Part shown: positions 12,001 through 16,852 of the stretch, one piece after another | How positions within the stretch are numbered: the first letter of the stretch is position 1 | Layout: each line of letters opens with the position of its first letter | DNA from: Oscillospiraceae bacterium | GTDB lineage: Bacteria > Bacillota > Clostridia > Oscillospirales > CAG-272 | Direction: 5' to 3' | Length of the DNA: 36,323 nucleotides | NCBI GenBank assembly: GCA_015065215.1 | Contig: SVQT01000020.1 | Location: 1-36,323 of the forward strand | Position numbers and translations under genes: made by a program | Notes under the pieces: model-generated | What the model saw: only the letters and a program-made list of their open reading frames with translations | What the model was told of the DNA's origin: nothing | Databases searched by the model: none

Positions 12001-14705
12001 AGCTCGACCTTCTCGCAACTGTTGACAAAATACAACGCCTGGTCAGCCGTGGAAATGTCACAGTTGTTGATCGTGATCTTAGCGGAGGTGCATTTCTGGA
12101 AGTAGAAGGACTTATACCTGGTGTACATCTCCAGGTTATCAATGGTAACGGTGGTAGAGCCGCCGTTCACATGGAAGCCGTCGCTGGTGGTAGACTCGAT
12201 ATTGGTGCTGCCGTCTACGGCATAGGTGGTGGTACCGCCGGTCTGGGTAAATACATAGCCGGTGGTGGTGAAGGTGCCGCCGTTCAGCGTCAGCTTGGTG
12301 GTGCCGCTGACCGTCTGCGCGATGTGCTTGGCACTAAAAATACCGCCGTAGATGGTAACGGTAGCGGTTGCGGCAGAGGTCTTTGTGCCCTCCGAGGTGT
12401 TTTCTACGTAAAGGAAAGCGTTGGTAGCCGTAAAGGTGCCGCCGTAGATGGTAGCGGTGATCTTGCCGCAATTCTGGTCGCTGATGATCGCTTTGTCATA
12501 GAGGATGTAATCCGCGCTGACGGTCGGGCTGCAGCCCTCCGGAACACTCAGCGTGGTATCCTGACGCGCGGACCAGATGAAGTAGGTGAAGCCGGTAAAG
12601 GTGCCGCCCTTCAGCGTGATGTCGAGGATCTCGGCTTTGTTATAGAAGCCGATGACGTTCATCAGGTAGGCATCCTCGTGTGCGGTAAAGGTGCCGCCCT
12701 CGATGGTGATGTAGAACTTGCACTGCCAGTCGTCGGACTGGAGGAAGTAGAAGTTGGTATAGGTTCCGGTAGCGTTCGTCGCGTCAATGACCAGCTTGAA
12801 GTCGCCGCCCTTGATGTTGACGTAGAACAGGGTGTCGTTTTTCACGCTGGCGCCCTGGAAGAAGATCTGAGCGCCCATGTTGAAGGTGCCGTCGTTGATG
12901 TTGACGGTGGTGGCATGGTTGGTCCCACCGCCGTCAACGGTATCCTGTCTGCGCACGAACACGGTGGTGCAGTTAAAGGTACCGCCGTTGATCTCGATGG
13001 TCAGGTCAGCCTGCTCGTCGGAATCGAACATCGTGCCGGCAGATGCCACAAAGGTGCCGCCGTTGACGGTGACCTTGGAGGTGCCGGATTTCTCGGTGGT
13101 GGCACCGAAGCTGATCCAGGAAACGCTGCCGTCAAAGGTGATGTCCGCACCGTCTGCCAGCGTAAATCTGACGCTCTTGAAGGCAACCGCCACATCCTCA
13201 CCGGTAAAGGTCAGCCTCTTGTTCAGTGTGACCGCGGTGGTGACGGTGCAGTTCTTTAGAATGGTGATGGTGTCACCCGGGGCCGCTGCGGCAATGGCTG
13301 CCTCCAGCGTATCGTAGGGAGTGTTACCGATCTGTGCCACGGCAGTGGTGTTGTTCAGGGTAGCAACGTTGGCGCTGCCCACCTTGATCACACCGGTGCC
13401 GGTGACGTTAACGGTAAGGCCGGTCTGCACGATGGAGTAAACATCCAGCGTGAGCTCGCCGCCGCTGACGTTCAGCGTGGTGGGAACACCCATGCTCACC
13501 TTGGCATAGTTGGTATCCGTTGCAAGCGAGAAGGCCTTGACCTTGCCGCCCTGAATGTTCAGCACTATGTCAGAGTTGGTAGCAGTGCCGTCCGAGACCA
13601 GACCGCCGGAAACGGTGACCTCCGAGCTGCCCTTGATGGTCACGTCCAGATGGCCGTTCTCGCCATTTTCGTTCAAGATGTCACGGCCGGTGGCGGTGGC
13701 GCCGTCCACCGTTGCGGTCAGCCTGGTGGCAATGGTGATAGCGCCCGACGCGCCGAAAATGGCGGTTCTGGTTGCGTTGATGGTACCGCCCGTTGCATTG
13801 ACCGTCAGATGGGCACCGCCGCTGGCGAAGATGGCACCGGCGTTACTGTTGACCTGATTGCTGTTCAGCGTGCCGCCGTTGATGTTCAACGTGGCATTGC
13901 CGCCCTCGTTGAGAAACAGGGCGTACGCAGCGTTAAAGGTACCGCTGTTAATGGTAAAGGTAGCGGAGCCGGAAGAAATCTTGTTGTAGAAAATACGGTC
14001 GCCGCTTGCCGTGCTGGCAAAGGTCACGTTGCTGATCTCTACCGTAGTCGTACCGCCCACGTTGGTGTTATATACCGAGGAGTTCTTGTTGTTGGTGGTA
14101 CCGCCGGTAATGGTCGCCTTTGCGGTAACGCCGTCGGCGTTGAACACGATACCGTGATTACACGCAAAGGTGCCGCCGCTCATGGTCACCGTCTTGGTGC
14201 CTGCGCCGGAGCCGCCGTTCGCAAAGTCGATGGCGTAATTGCCCTTGAAGTAGGCGCTATTTGCGACCGACACTGTGGAATTATAGCCGTTATTGCCGTC
14301 ACTGTAAACATTGCCACTGACCTCAAAATGCACGCTGTCCATGAAGTTGACAGTGGTGTTTGTGCCTGCGATCTGCACGCCAACGCCCGTTCCCGTATAC
14401 TTCACAGAGCCGCCGAACGTAACGGTTACGTCCTGGGCAATGTTAAAGATGGGTGCGCCGCCATTGACGGTGCCTGAGCCCTGAATGGTCAGGTTCTTGC
14501 CAATGGTGATGGAGTCGGCTTCTGTATAAGTACCGCCGCCCAATACCAGAACGTCGCCTGGTGCCGCGCTTCCGATCGCATCGGAAAGGTCGGCATTCGC
14601 CGCAACGTTTTTGGTCTCTGCTCCCACTGCTACGGTCAATACCAGTGTGAACAGCATGAGGAACAGCGCAACTAACAGGATCTTCCCAAGTTTGCTTGTC
14701 TTCAT
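1..14705 (-). CDS. Giant secreted parallel beta-helix repeat protein (3' end beyond the left edge)
   Basis: Translating the minus strand from the ATG at 14705-14703 gives an open frame to the window edge, 4,901 codons, with no in-frame stop found by eye. AGGAGG lies 7 bases upstream of the ATG. The protein starts with a signal peptide (MKTSKLGKILLVALFLMLF, then a hydrophobic stretch ending AVGA at residue 29), so it is exported. The rest is rich in Gly, Thr, Asn, Ser and Val and consists of short repeats like INGGTFN, ISGGSF and VTGGTYT every 20-35 residues, the pattern of right-handed parallel beta-helices (pectin-lyase-like fold). Seven header modules ending in NKxLTFTG-like strands divide it into blocks. 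The last ~90 visible residues change character (GVRLYPNSNGLRFVS, then FGTLIAP), resembling a non-repeat module seen in clostridial surface proteins. No anchor or catalytic domain is visible; the C terminus is missing. A giant surface or adhesin-like protein is my inference; an enzymatic beta-helix is an alternative. Confidence 0.9.
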   Translation of the reverse strand, partial: MKTSKLGKILLVALFLMLFTLVLTVAVGAETKNVAANADLSDAIGSAAPGDVLVLGGGTYTEADSITIGKNLTIQGSGTVNGGAPIFNIAQDVTVTFGGSVKYTGTGVGVQIAGTNTTVNFMDSVHFEVSGNVYSDGNNGYNSTVSVANSAYFKGNYAIDFANGGSGAGTKTVTMSGGTFACNHGIVFNADGVTAKATITGGTTNNKNSSVYNTNVGGTTTVEISNVTFASTASGDRIFYNKISSGSATFTINSGTFNAAYALFLNEGGNATLNINGGTLNSNQVNSNAGAIFASGGAHLTVNATGGTINATRTAIFGASGAITIATRLTATVDGATATGRDILNENGENGHLDVTIKGSSEVTVSGGLVSDGTATNSDIVLNIQGGKVKAFSLATDTNYAKVSMGVPTTLNVSGGELTLDVYSIVQTGLTVNVTGTGVIKVGSANVATLNNTTAVAQIGNTPYDTLEAAIAAAAPGDTITILKNCTVTTAVTLNKRLTFTGEDVAVAFKSVRFTLADGADITFDGSVSWISFGATTEKSGTSKVTVNGGTFVASAGTMFDSDEQADLTIEINGGTFNCTTVFVRRQDTVDGGGTNHATTVNINDGTFNMGAQIFFQGASVKNDTLFYVNIKGGDFKLVIDATNATGTYTNFYFLQSDDWQCKFYITIEGGTFTAHEDAYLMNVIGFYNKAEILDITLKGGTFTGFTYFIWSARQDTTLSVPEGCSPTVSADYILYDKAIISDQNCGKITATIYGGTFTATNAFLYVENTSEGTKTSAATATVTIYGGIFSAKHIAQTVSGTTKLTLNGGTFTTTGYVFTQTGGTTTYAVDGSTNIESTTSDGFHVNGGSTTVTIDNLEMYTRYKSFYFQKCTSAKITINNCDISTADQALYFVNSCEKVELYVYGGTIRSGHKTVQGMAKSGTYVFGKAGTTGPTLISDVTLAEAVGGTGGVQQVFAFHTGSTSSPFTVTVNSGIYTTSSGYMFDMNENAKGSITINGGTFNMLAGGNVIDVDGSGTNPSYVDVTITGGEFVGARQLIHFDQTTGKILISGGTGSFISDGTAAAYLLNITGNVAVVSEGSEISGGEYTVTLANNSTFGMITSTNSTTTTINLKISGGTLNCTNGALFRHMGKLNAEISGGDITATSILHLNASGQSVNTVKITGAPTVNCSSAPFLGDKWDTSNKKYATTNIEITGAVVLTSANSIFSFQDGHVLNLKVTNGTYSATENVLSFVAVKFVGSWGGTATVTSAKRFLHTTWGMTSAGNFVTDPKGEITDASMILEVTGGEYTASARMFSLTDRGKVVVRVSGGTFNASDLMFYSSRNGTNESFLDVYISGGTLNSPNTQMFYTLHKMDVHISGGTLNHSKTNTNGGFAYVNLGTDTSKAKTDEGYITQNGYMTLYISGGTINAPQAPLIGGAESYPADVTHHKGINTIIAYISGGTINTYAVSNVNGVSSTSATISGSAVLNLTNSVFADMGSKAASSQTITMEGGTVNAPRIFIQNSSNTPTTFTMTGGTYNGATFVANEEGVVANGTTYYPGLQAAINAANDGDTLTIVGGITITEPININKSLTIEGGTAQQPILVVCPNFAFTKVNGAYDTFRIAADKSVTFGGYVEYVNCGIQVDSGATEAGTTVTFKDNVVFDNNTLSHVLTNTATEGNVTVNIQGSAHLIGNYGIAFDHDTSKIAGNKYVNITGGTITANHAVVFKTDSIVGHLYVENGTFVVNNSMAYFTTQSAGNTVVIENADVTSKSQLIFVSNTDGVAGGTVTATINGGTFATSGTGSLFNSSTCGGSGVNVNVFTVNIYGGSFTNTSESGDFYMFYATDANGALRANIYGGTITAAGAGNHTFARNHSDAMIINIYGGKISGFTYFIAGARRNTTVLIDSYKDEEGNVLATPEISATYVFYGKYDYTASGNSAGDNIFLNVTVNAGTITATESMFYTDNSTRVATNTYTVNGGTLNAKHLLHTVSGTTTMTVAGGTVSTSDNAILLDSGNAELSISGGDFTATKYFIYQSDAHSGTLSISVGSATVNAEYGIGLNSKTADASVTVRINGMNMTVAKAGIRVYNLDELTLTVETATITASGNAYNSAEPFFIDNSVLVANVTVKAGTYKALGSDQARIFYGRAMDGTYVFGTENGDNTKLTMEATGFQIFCFHQVGVNFDVTVYSGTYTVTGSNNVFDINEGVTGEIKIHGGSFSTTTGGNIIDLAGNANAVSCVDVTITGGTFNVKGHFLVYSGSSGVANISGGIVTAGNYGIALGGGPISISPSITETVTVREGVEALPEVVINLSGSVSITATNRVISVVSNMSSLVNIEGGTYTTTAGGGYLIYRSNDYNDPNIDETQEGVTETTDEFSVFNISGGTFNAQCENMFAMGNFTFDKTYTVINISGGSFNQQKTSGNAIFFHNWDWNGNAIINVSGGTFTGTESATVYGFCNNADTMWIDITGNASFTGVDNLVWANRGTTHVEIGADQNGNAPSFTVSGIVFYDYVSNSNDNAGTLNATVSAGTFSCAQLLLSQKSTNAAYAHLTVTGGTYTVTGDFITFNNASGIVNLSDITINGCTNGFVFTGAAPSISKEITDADKVQVSTSPALNEKPDVIVNLSGSFSLTTSGYAFTANQGTDAASDGGISTLVNITGNGVSLTSTLALFHRAGDTQNTWSVYNIEGGTFRTDAEIMLAKDLLTKNHFTVMNISGGSFTAGGATLFQQTSAVEGDKSYAIINISGGSFSSTKSDSKVIFFSNNDWQGTMNVNITGGTFSSVGSKVNQFAYNNGQYMNVTFTGASLSFSLNEPNNGLFYQARVSCYLTIDVNGGSLTCPNGPVFGAYGNVTGNINGGTVTAAYMLNENTANAHQVVANIYEGATVIITSALITDGTKPADTDTTSHVTVNIYGGEVSSPYYTTGAPMQVRCYVKFHGDCIYNGVAYTLGDAKILLNGGSEYLTLEAALADAVDGDVLTLTQSFGIVSTIINKSVTITGNEGITAFGKGGVAVLTVTNNASVTFNGYTAFGQVSIVGEGGTTVTIAGNVRFANDKRGEPVYKTAGSGTVTLNVQENAYLSGFRAISILNGVAADINVTGGTIDANGGAFYIANKYVAELDNVIDIYIKDATITATYTTHSELYASKSKITVEGNANIYSADQGFYYNTTGPQTGTDADGKALYESPCYHNTEIVINGGTFNIADTSKHIIDMNDGVTSKITINGGDFNTDKAASAYIIDLATGCNAEITITGGTVHDSKYLLCFLGSTVDLTITGGTFNTHERFMSATGDNSRLDAVISGCTINQSDNGNGGHSLMFYVNNQTVANITINGGVFNNTSTEMDEHNATFETQSSSNNAATLNVTLNGGTFNVHNFIWAYGGSVSVKGDGATVNAVNYTVGNTTGYSDATRGTVYVTNLKTAVEKAAAGATIYFMNNQTVSATVAINKKLTFTGNAVKVSGSVILFTVTGNTTVIFDGDVSYESTLSIVKINALAADDTTAHDIAIQFLKGNFKSTSTSINGAILWDADGYANTTLTITAGATLISNGYAIAFQDNQDTEFTGTKTVNMTGGSVEGSYAIVFNIGGVSADLNISGGTLSNTTGNSVLYFSNKYFASRENVINVDLSNVTLSGKQGIRFETRASHANINLGSGTVLNCSDIGVIVTNASHVTATVTGATFNVGGHGFHASDDKGATYDITINEGSSFPLTGYTKSCIDINPGNTLELTINGGTFTAGGLGTNSTSGKQEYAGHIIDVYKSAATITINDGTFTAANTYILNLTGGTANDQITIAGGEFKAKRFMHTSAKLGTMTVNNNPVITTNERVLSFDGATDMTVTFNGGTVTSDDVNGGHSLMFYVTGTAQVDLIINSGTFNNLSTETDEHNSVFEVNNNANNKLNVTLNGGTINAHTLIWVYNGSVTVTGDSTTINCTRYSADSVYYDDLSGVRHWFTIASAAANAPDGTTLTIPTNIKTSSTASITKNLTFTGDGVTITATKAVFQVAGGHLTLSGNVTYTSTGSVVSFSQSAPTSKLTVQSGSFETTGAEGNVFAVGGYTTGGSATIEITGGSFSGYRIFNVSNNYSETAPTLEVDGFEQKFDYVIKVSGGEFTSTNRTFSIVDYSHTYLEISGGSFSAPSGNIIYHTDRTDQTDATGNRGKAYAYFVIMGDAILSSVNNVFENYDGWAYLTIKADGEGNTPTLTSGSWIVYTNLGDNTNNYTYVTVLAGTFLDHGSSNPGGFFGNSANATAEKPVELEINISGGTFAFAWEVAKINGTSNVDITISGGEYDVSRIFYMVGSTFTADVDLEISGGSFTTKNSAVYGDIGTGNNDVTVTLTGDTVITSTTSIVDFRNGHTLTLTVSGGTYTADYSNIVVICNATANLTGGTFKGLALYTPGALNWAPTIGDGVVIETEHRNYHYVVFNDGSNSYFGSLENVSAVVPENAVLTIVGQLPSGNYNLSKSIILTGTAGNKMGDALGQTKILLAEGVSITFLGDIVYTNVTVYANNDTTVTFGGNVRFENGTAYHVFEDQNANYNSTVIVRDNAYLQGNYTINFHHVGTDGKDTYDFAATGTKTVKLYGGTLDANYGIVFNVDDVTADIDLTGGLIDAKQTAIYLNSRSMSGHRFDLLIDGITIEADNLGIDVIDNRILMDITVKSGTIHTYSYCIEFLSASNEIPSTLVILGGTFISTNADAAIHVSSTDNANTKAEAPIAKIYAGYFEAYKLCCARATNGGWLEIWGGYFNFLGAATGGGSPVRAGTSGGTGHVDVFGGSYYTTDKGAAINCANAQSYLTVHAEGVTAVGGAYLVGGNTNAATQYYPDGDHEHEGTISMTDGAGVRLYPNSNGLRFVSVVTAEALNYIRNVLGGTNLRFGTLIAPADEVAKAKGFTLELMDAAGAQYVDIPAESGLVARAAGGYY
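2930..5480 (-). repeat. Long internal duplication C in the giant gene (about 5480-4530 and 4000-2930)
   Basis: The copies share IANKYVAELDNVIDI versus FSNKYFASRENVINV at one end, NGGHSLMFYV in both, and FNNTSTEMDEHNATFE versus FNNLSTETDEHNSVFE near the other end. Each copy runs straight into a header module (4520 and 2920). The unit of duplication therefore appears to include one block plus the next header. Confidence 0.75.
6330..7930 (-). repeat. Long internal duplication B in the giant gene (about 7930-7340 and 6990-6330)
   Basis: The pair shares a spacer unlike the surrounding beta-helix (SPSITETVTVREGVEALP versus SISKEITDADKVQVSTSP), followed by VVINLSGSVSIT versus VIVNLSGSFSLT, VINISGGSFNQQK versus IINISGGSFSSTK, and AIFFHNWDWNG versus VIFFSNNDWQG. 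The offset is close to 1 kb, which suggests a tandem duplication. Confidence 0.72.
8000..12600 (-). repeat. Long internal duplication A in the giant gene (about 12600-11640 and 9085-8000)
   Basis: The two stretches encode the same succession of motifs: GFTYFIWSARQDTT versus GFTYFIAGARRNTT, later HTVSGTTKLTLNGGT versus HTVSGTTTMTVAGGT, GTYVFGKAG versus GTYVFGTEN, and NVIDVDG versus NIIDLAG before a VDVTITGG segment. The offset is about 3.5-3.6 kb. The stretches have clearly diverged, so this is an old segmental duplication within the gene. Confidence 0.75.
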
Positions 14706-14940
14706 TTGTTTTCCTCCTCAAAATTTATCGTGAATTTGAGTAATCCGATTCAGTGATCCCGATGGAGCGGGATACCGCCCTTTGCACACGCTCGCGCCAT
14801 ACATACGCACGCGCAGTAAAGGAAAACAGAACGCAAACGCGCTCTGCAGAGCGGGGGTTGACCGCACCCCGACCCTTGTTGCCAAGCGGCAAAAGGCAGT
14901 ACACCACTCCACACGGTTTTTACCAAAATGCGGATGGTTA
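14706..14940 (-). promoter_or_regulatory. 235-nt 5' leader of the giant gene
   Basis: With a start site about 7 bases after the -10 box, the message carries roughly 235 untranslated bases. The leader contains short hairpins, for example ATCCCG/CGGGAT around 14756-14774 and CGCTCTGCAGAGCG around 14840-14853, and ends with the AGGAGG ribosome binding site at 14713-14718. I do not recognise a known riboswitch class. Confidence 0.45.
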
Positions 14941-14946
14941 ATTATA

Positions 14947-14975
14947 ATTATATATCTGTAAAGTGCAATTGTCAA
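14947..14975 (-). promoter_or_regulatory. Consensus SigA promoter of the giant gene
   Basis: On the minus strand TTGACA (14975-14970) and TATAAT (14952-14947) are separated by exactly 17 bases, a full match to the SigA consensus. It is the only strong promoter seen between 14706 and 15251 that points left. Confidence 0.85.
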
Positions 14976-15107
14976 TCGTTTACAAGGAATTTCCCTTTCG
15001 CAATACACAATTCTGTTAGATGTGCTACGCTTTCCCCCTGCTTTTTTGTGCATTTTGTGAATGCCCGTAGGTGAATTTTTCAAAATCAACACAAGATATA
15101 GTACGGC

Positions 15108-15162
15108 GCAAAACGCAAAAGCGCTCGCGCGTTTTGTCTTTGTGCTCCGCGTTTTGCTTTTT
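15108..15162 (+). terminator. Possible hairpin with T-run in the 14.7-15.25 kb intergenic region
   Basis: GCAAAACGC (15108-15116) pairs with GCGTTTTGC (15149-15157), followed by five T. It ends no visible gene and lies upstream of the SCIFF promoter, so it could shield that promoter or be a remnant. The rest of 14976-15189 shows nothing further. Confidence 0.3.
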
Positions 15163-15189
15163 GGGGCGCGGAAAAATCTTTTTCGGCTA

Positions 15190-15218
15190 TTGACTTTGCG
15201 CCACAAAAGTGCTATAAT
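15190..15218 (+). promoter_or_regulatory. SCIFF promoter
   Basis: TTGACT (15190-15195), a 17-base spacer ending in GTGC, and TATAAT (15213-15218). The TGC before the -10 makes an extended -10 element. Transcription would start near 15225, leaving a short leader before the ATG at 15252. Confidence 0.85.
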
Positions 15219-15251
15219 CTTTACAACAAACATTCCGAGGGGGGATTTATC

Positions 15252-15401
15252 ATGAAGCATATTCAGACTTTAGAAACCCGCAATCTTTGCGACAGCGCCA
15301 AGAACGGCGGTTGCGGCGAGTGCCAGACCTCTTGCCAGTCCGCTTGCAAGACCAGCTGCGGCATCGCCAATCAGCAGTGCGAGAGCAAGGAAAGCAAGTA
15401 A
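15252..15401 (+). CDS. scfA: SCIFF ranthipeptide precursor (six cysteines in forty-five residues)
   Basis: This 49-residue peptide begins MKHIQTLETRNL and has the hallmark core CGECQTSCQSACKTSC followed by one more Cys. Cys21, 24, 28, 32, 36 and 43 are the six family cysteines, and Cys13 in the leader is an extra seventh. In this family a radical SAM/SPASM enzyme links core cysteines through thioether bonds to neighbouring residues, as known for CteA/CteB of Clostridium thermocellum. The gene has its own promoter, a GAGGGG ribosome binding site, and an intrinsic terminator before the maturase. That would give much more peptide than enzyme message. The function of mature SCIFF peptides is not settled. 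Confidence 0.96.
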   Translation: MKHIQTLETRNLCDSAKNGGCGECQTSCQSACKTSCGIANQQCESKESK

Positions 15402-15423
15402 TCTGAAAAAGATGCCGCCAGGG

Positions 15424-15450
15424 CGCCACGGTGCCGTGGCGGTGTTTTTT
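15424..15450 (+). terminator. Terminator between SCIFF peptide and maturase
   Basis: CGCCACG (15424-15430) pairs with CGTGGCG (15435-15441) across a four-base loop, followed by GTG and six T. No other promoter is visible before the maturase, so read-through here would set the peptide-to-enzyme ratio. Confidence 0.85.
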
Positions 15451-15466
15451 GTGCAAGGAGAAACAA

Positions 15467-16852
15467 ATGATACATCAATACAAATTGGGCGGCTACAATA
15501 TCGTGCTGGATATTTGCTCCGGATCGGTCCACGCGGTCGATGAGGTGGCCTATGACATCATCGCCATGTTCGAGGGCAATGACAAGCAGACCGTTATCAC
15601 CGCCATGCGTGAAAAATATGCCGATCACACCGATGTGACCGCCGCCGATATAGAGGAGTGCTATGACGACGTGGTGGCCTTGCGGGATGCGGGCAAGCTG
15701 TTTGTGCCCGATACCTTCCAGCCCATGGCAGGTAAGCTCAAAGAAAAGACCGGCGGCGTTGTCAAAGCGCTTTGCCTGCACATTGCCCACACCTGCAATC
15801 TGAACTGCTCCTATTGCTTTGCAAGTCAGGGCAAGTATCACGGTGAGCGGGCGGTGATGAGCTTTGAGGTGGGCAAGCGGGCACTGGATTTCCTGGTGGA
15901 AAAATCCGGCACCAGGCGCAATCTCGAAGTGGACTTTTTTGGCGGTGAGCCGCTGATGAATTTTCAGGTGGTCAAGGATCTGGTCGCCTATGCCCGCAGC
16001 ATTGAAAAGCAAAAGGGGAAGAACTTCCGCTTTACACTCACCACCAATGGCCTGCTGATCGATGATGACGTGATCGAATTTGCCAACAGGGAATGTCACA
16101 ATGTCGTGCTCAGCCTTGACGGCAGAAAAGAGATTCACGACCGCTTCCGTGTGGACTACGCCGGGCAGGGCAGCTTTGACCGCATTGTGCCCAAATTCCA
16201 GAAATTAGTGGCGGAACGCGGCGGAAAAGGTTATTACATGCGTGGCACCTTTACCCACGCCAATCCCGATTTTTTAAAGGATATTCAGCAGATGCTGGAG
16301 CTGGGCTTTACCGAGCTGTCGATGGAGCCTGTGGTCTGTGCCGCGGGGGATCCTGCCGAGCTGACCGACGCGGATATGGAGATCGTGAAAGAGCAGTACG
16401 AGAAATTGGCCGAGCTGATGCTGGAGCGGGATAAGGCGGGCAAGCCCTTCACCTTCTATCACTATATGATTGACCTTTCCGGCGGCCCCTGCATCTACAA
16501 GCGCATTTCCGGCTGTGGCTCCGGCACCGAATATATGGCGGTGACCCCGTGGGGCGATCTTTACCCTTGTCATCAGTTTGTGGGTGAGGAGGCATACAAG
16601 CTGGGCGACGTCTGGCAGGGTGTGACCAATACCGAAAAGCAATGCGAGTTTGCCGCTTGCAATGTGTACGCCCGCCCCGAATGCCGCGATTGCTGGGCCA
16701 GACTGTATTGCTCCGGCGGATGTGCCGCCAATGCCTATCACGCTACCGGCTCTGTGACCGGCATTTACGAAAAAGGCTGCGAGCTGTTCCGTAAGCGTAT
16801 GGAGTGCGCCATCATGGTGGCGGTTGCCAGAGCCTTGGGCGGACAGCAATGA
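15467..16852 (+). CDS. scfB: SCIFF radical SAM/SPASM maturase
   Basis: The 461-residue protein starts at the ATG at 15467, 6 bases after AAGGAG. An earlier in-frame ATG at 15431 lies inside the terminator hairpin and adds only an unlikely extension. Residues 1-100 form the peptide-recognition region (MIHQYKLGGYNIVLDICSGS). The radical SAM motif CX3CX2C is Cys110, Cys114 and Cys117 (HTCNLNCSYCF), followed by FFGGEPLMNF. The C terminus carries the SPASM-type auxiliary cluster cysteines (CGSGTEYMAVTPWGDLYPC, then ECRDCWARLYCSGGC). It forms the thioether links in the SCIFF peptide encoded just upstream, using S-adenosylmethionine and iron-sulfur clusters in the cytoplasm. The stop overlaps the next gene as ATGA, indicating translational coupling. 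Confidence 0.95.
   Translation: MIHQYKLGGYNIVLDICSGSVHAVDEVAYDIIAMFEGNDKQTVITAMREKYADHTDVTAADIEECYDDVVALRDAGKLFVPDTFQPMAGKLKEKTGGVVKALCLHIAHTCNLNCSYCFASQGKYHGERAVMSFEVGKRALDFLVEKSGTRRNLEVDFFGGEPLMNFQVVKDLVAYARSIEKQKGKNFRFTLTTNGLLIDDDVIEFANRECHNVVLSLDGRKEIHDRFRVDYAGQGSFDRIVPKFQKLVAERGGKGYYMRGTFTHANPDFLKDIQQMLELGFTELSMEPVVCAAGDPAELTDADMEIVKEQYEKLAELMLERDKAGKPFTFYHYMIDLSGGPCIYKRISGCGSGTEYMAVTPWGDLYPCHQFVGEEAYKLGDVWQGVTNTEKQCEFAACNVYARPECRDCWARLYCSGGCAANAYHATGSVTGIYEKGCELFRKRMECAIMVAVARALGGQQ

Larger units (their letters stand above)
1310..14610 (-). repeat. Seven header modules inside the giant gene
   Basis: A module of about 45 residues recurs at roughly 14610-14480, 13320-13190, 10090-9970, 5870-5750, 4520-4390, 2920-2780 and 1480-1310 (about residues 33, 462, 1539, 2946, 3396, 3929 and 4409). 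Its form is a short Ala-rich helix with PGDT, DGDT or equivalent, a hydrophobic strand, then NKxLTFTG. Examples are AAIAAAAPGDTITIL followed by LNKRLTFTG, and AAINAANDGDTLTIV followed by INKSLTIEG. The last two copies are the most divergent. This resembles the N-terminal cap that starts many bacterial beta-helices, so each copy may start a new helix domain. Confidence 0.75.

Noticed and set aside
1..14705. Periodic short DNA motifs such as ACCGCCG as a possible CRISPR or tandem DNA repeat
   Set aside because: Spacing is irregular and the periodicity comes from Gly-Gly-Thr codons of the beta-helix protein on the other strand.
15371..16138. Minus-strand open frame opposite the SCIFF maturase, and 16274-16849
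   Set aside because: Shadows of a gene with clear radical SAM and SPASM motifs; no ribosome binding site or family resemblance.
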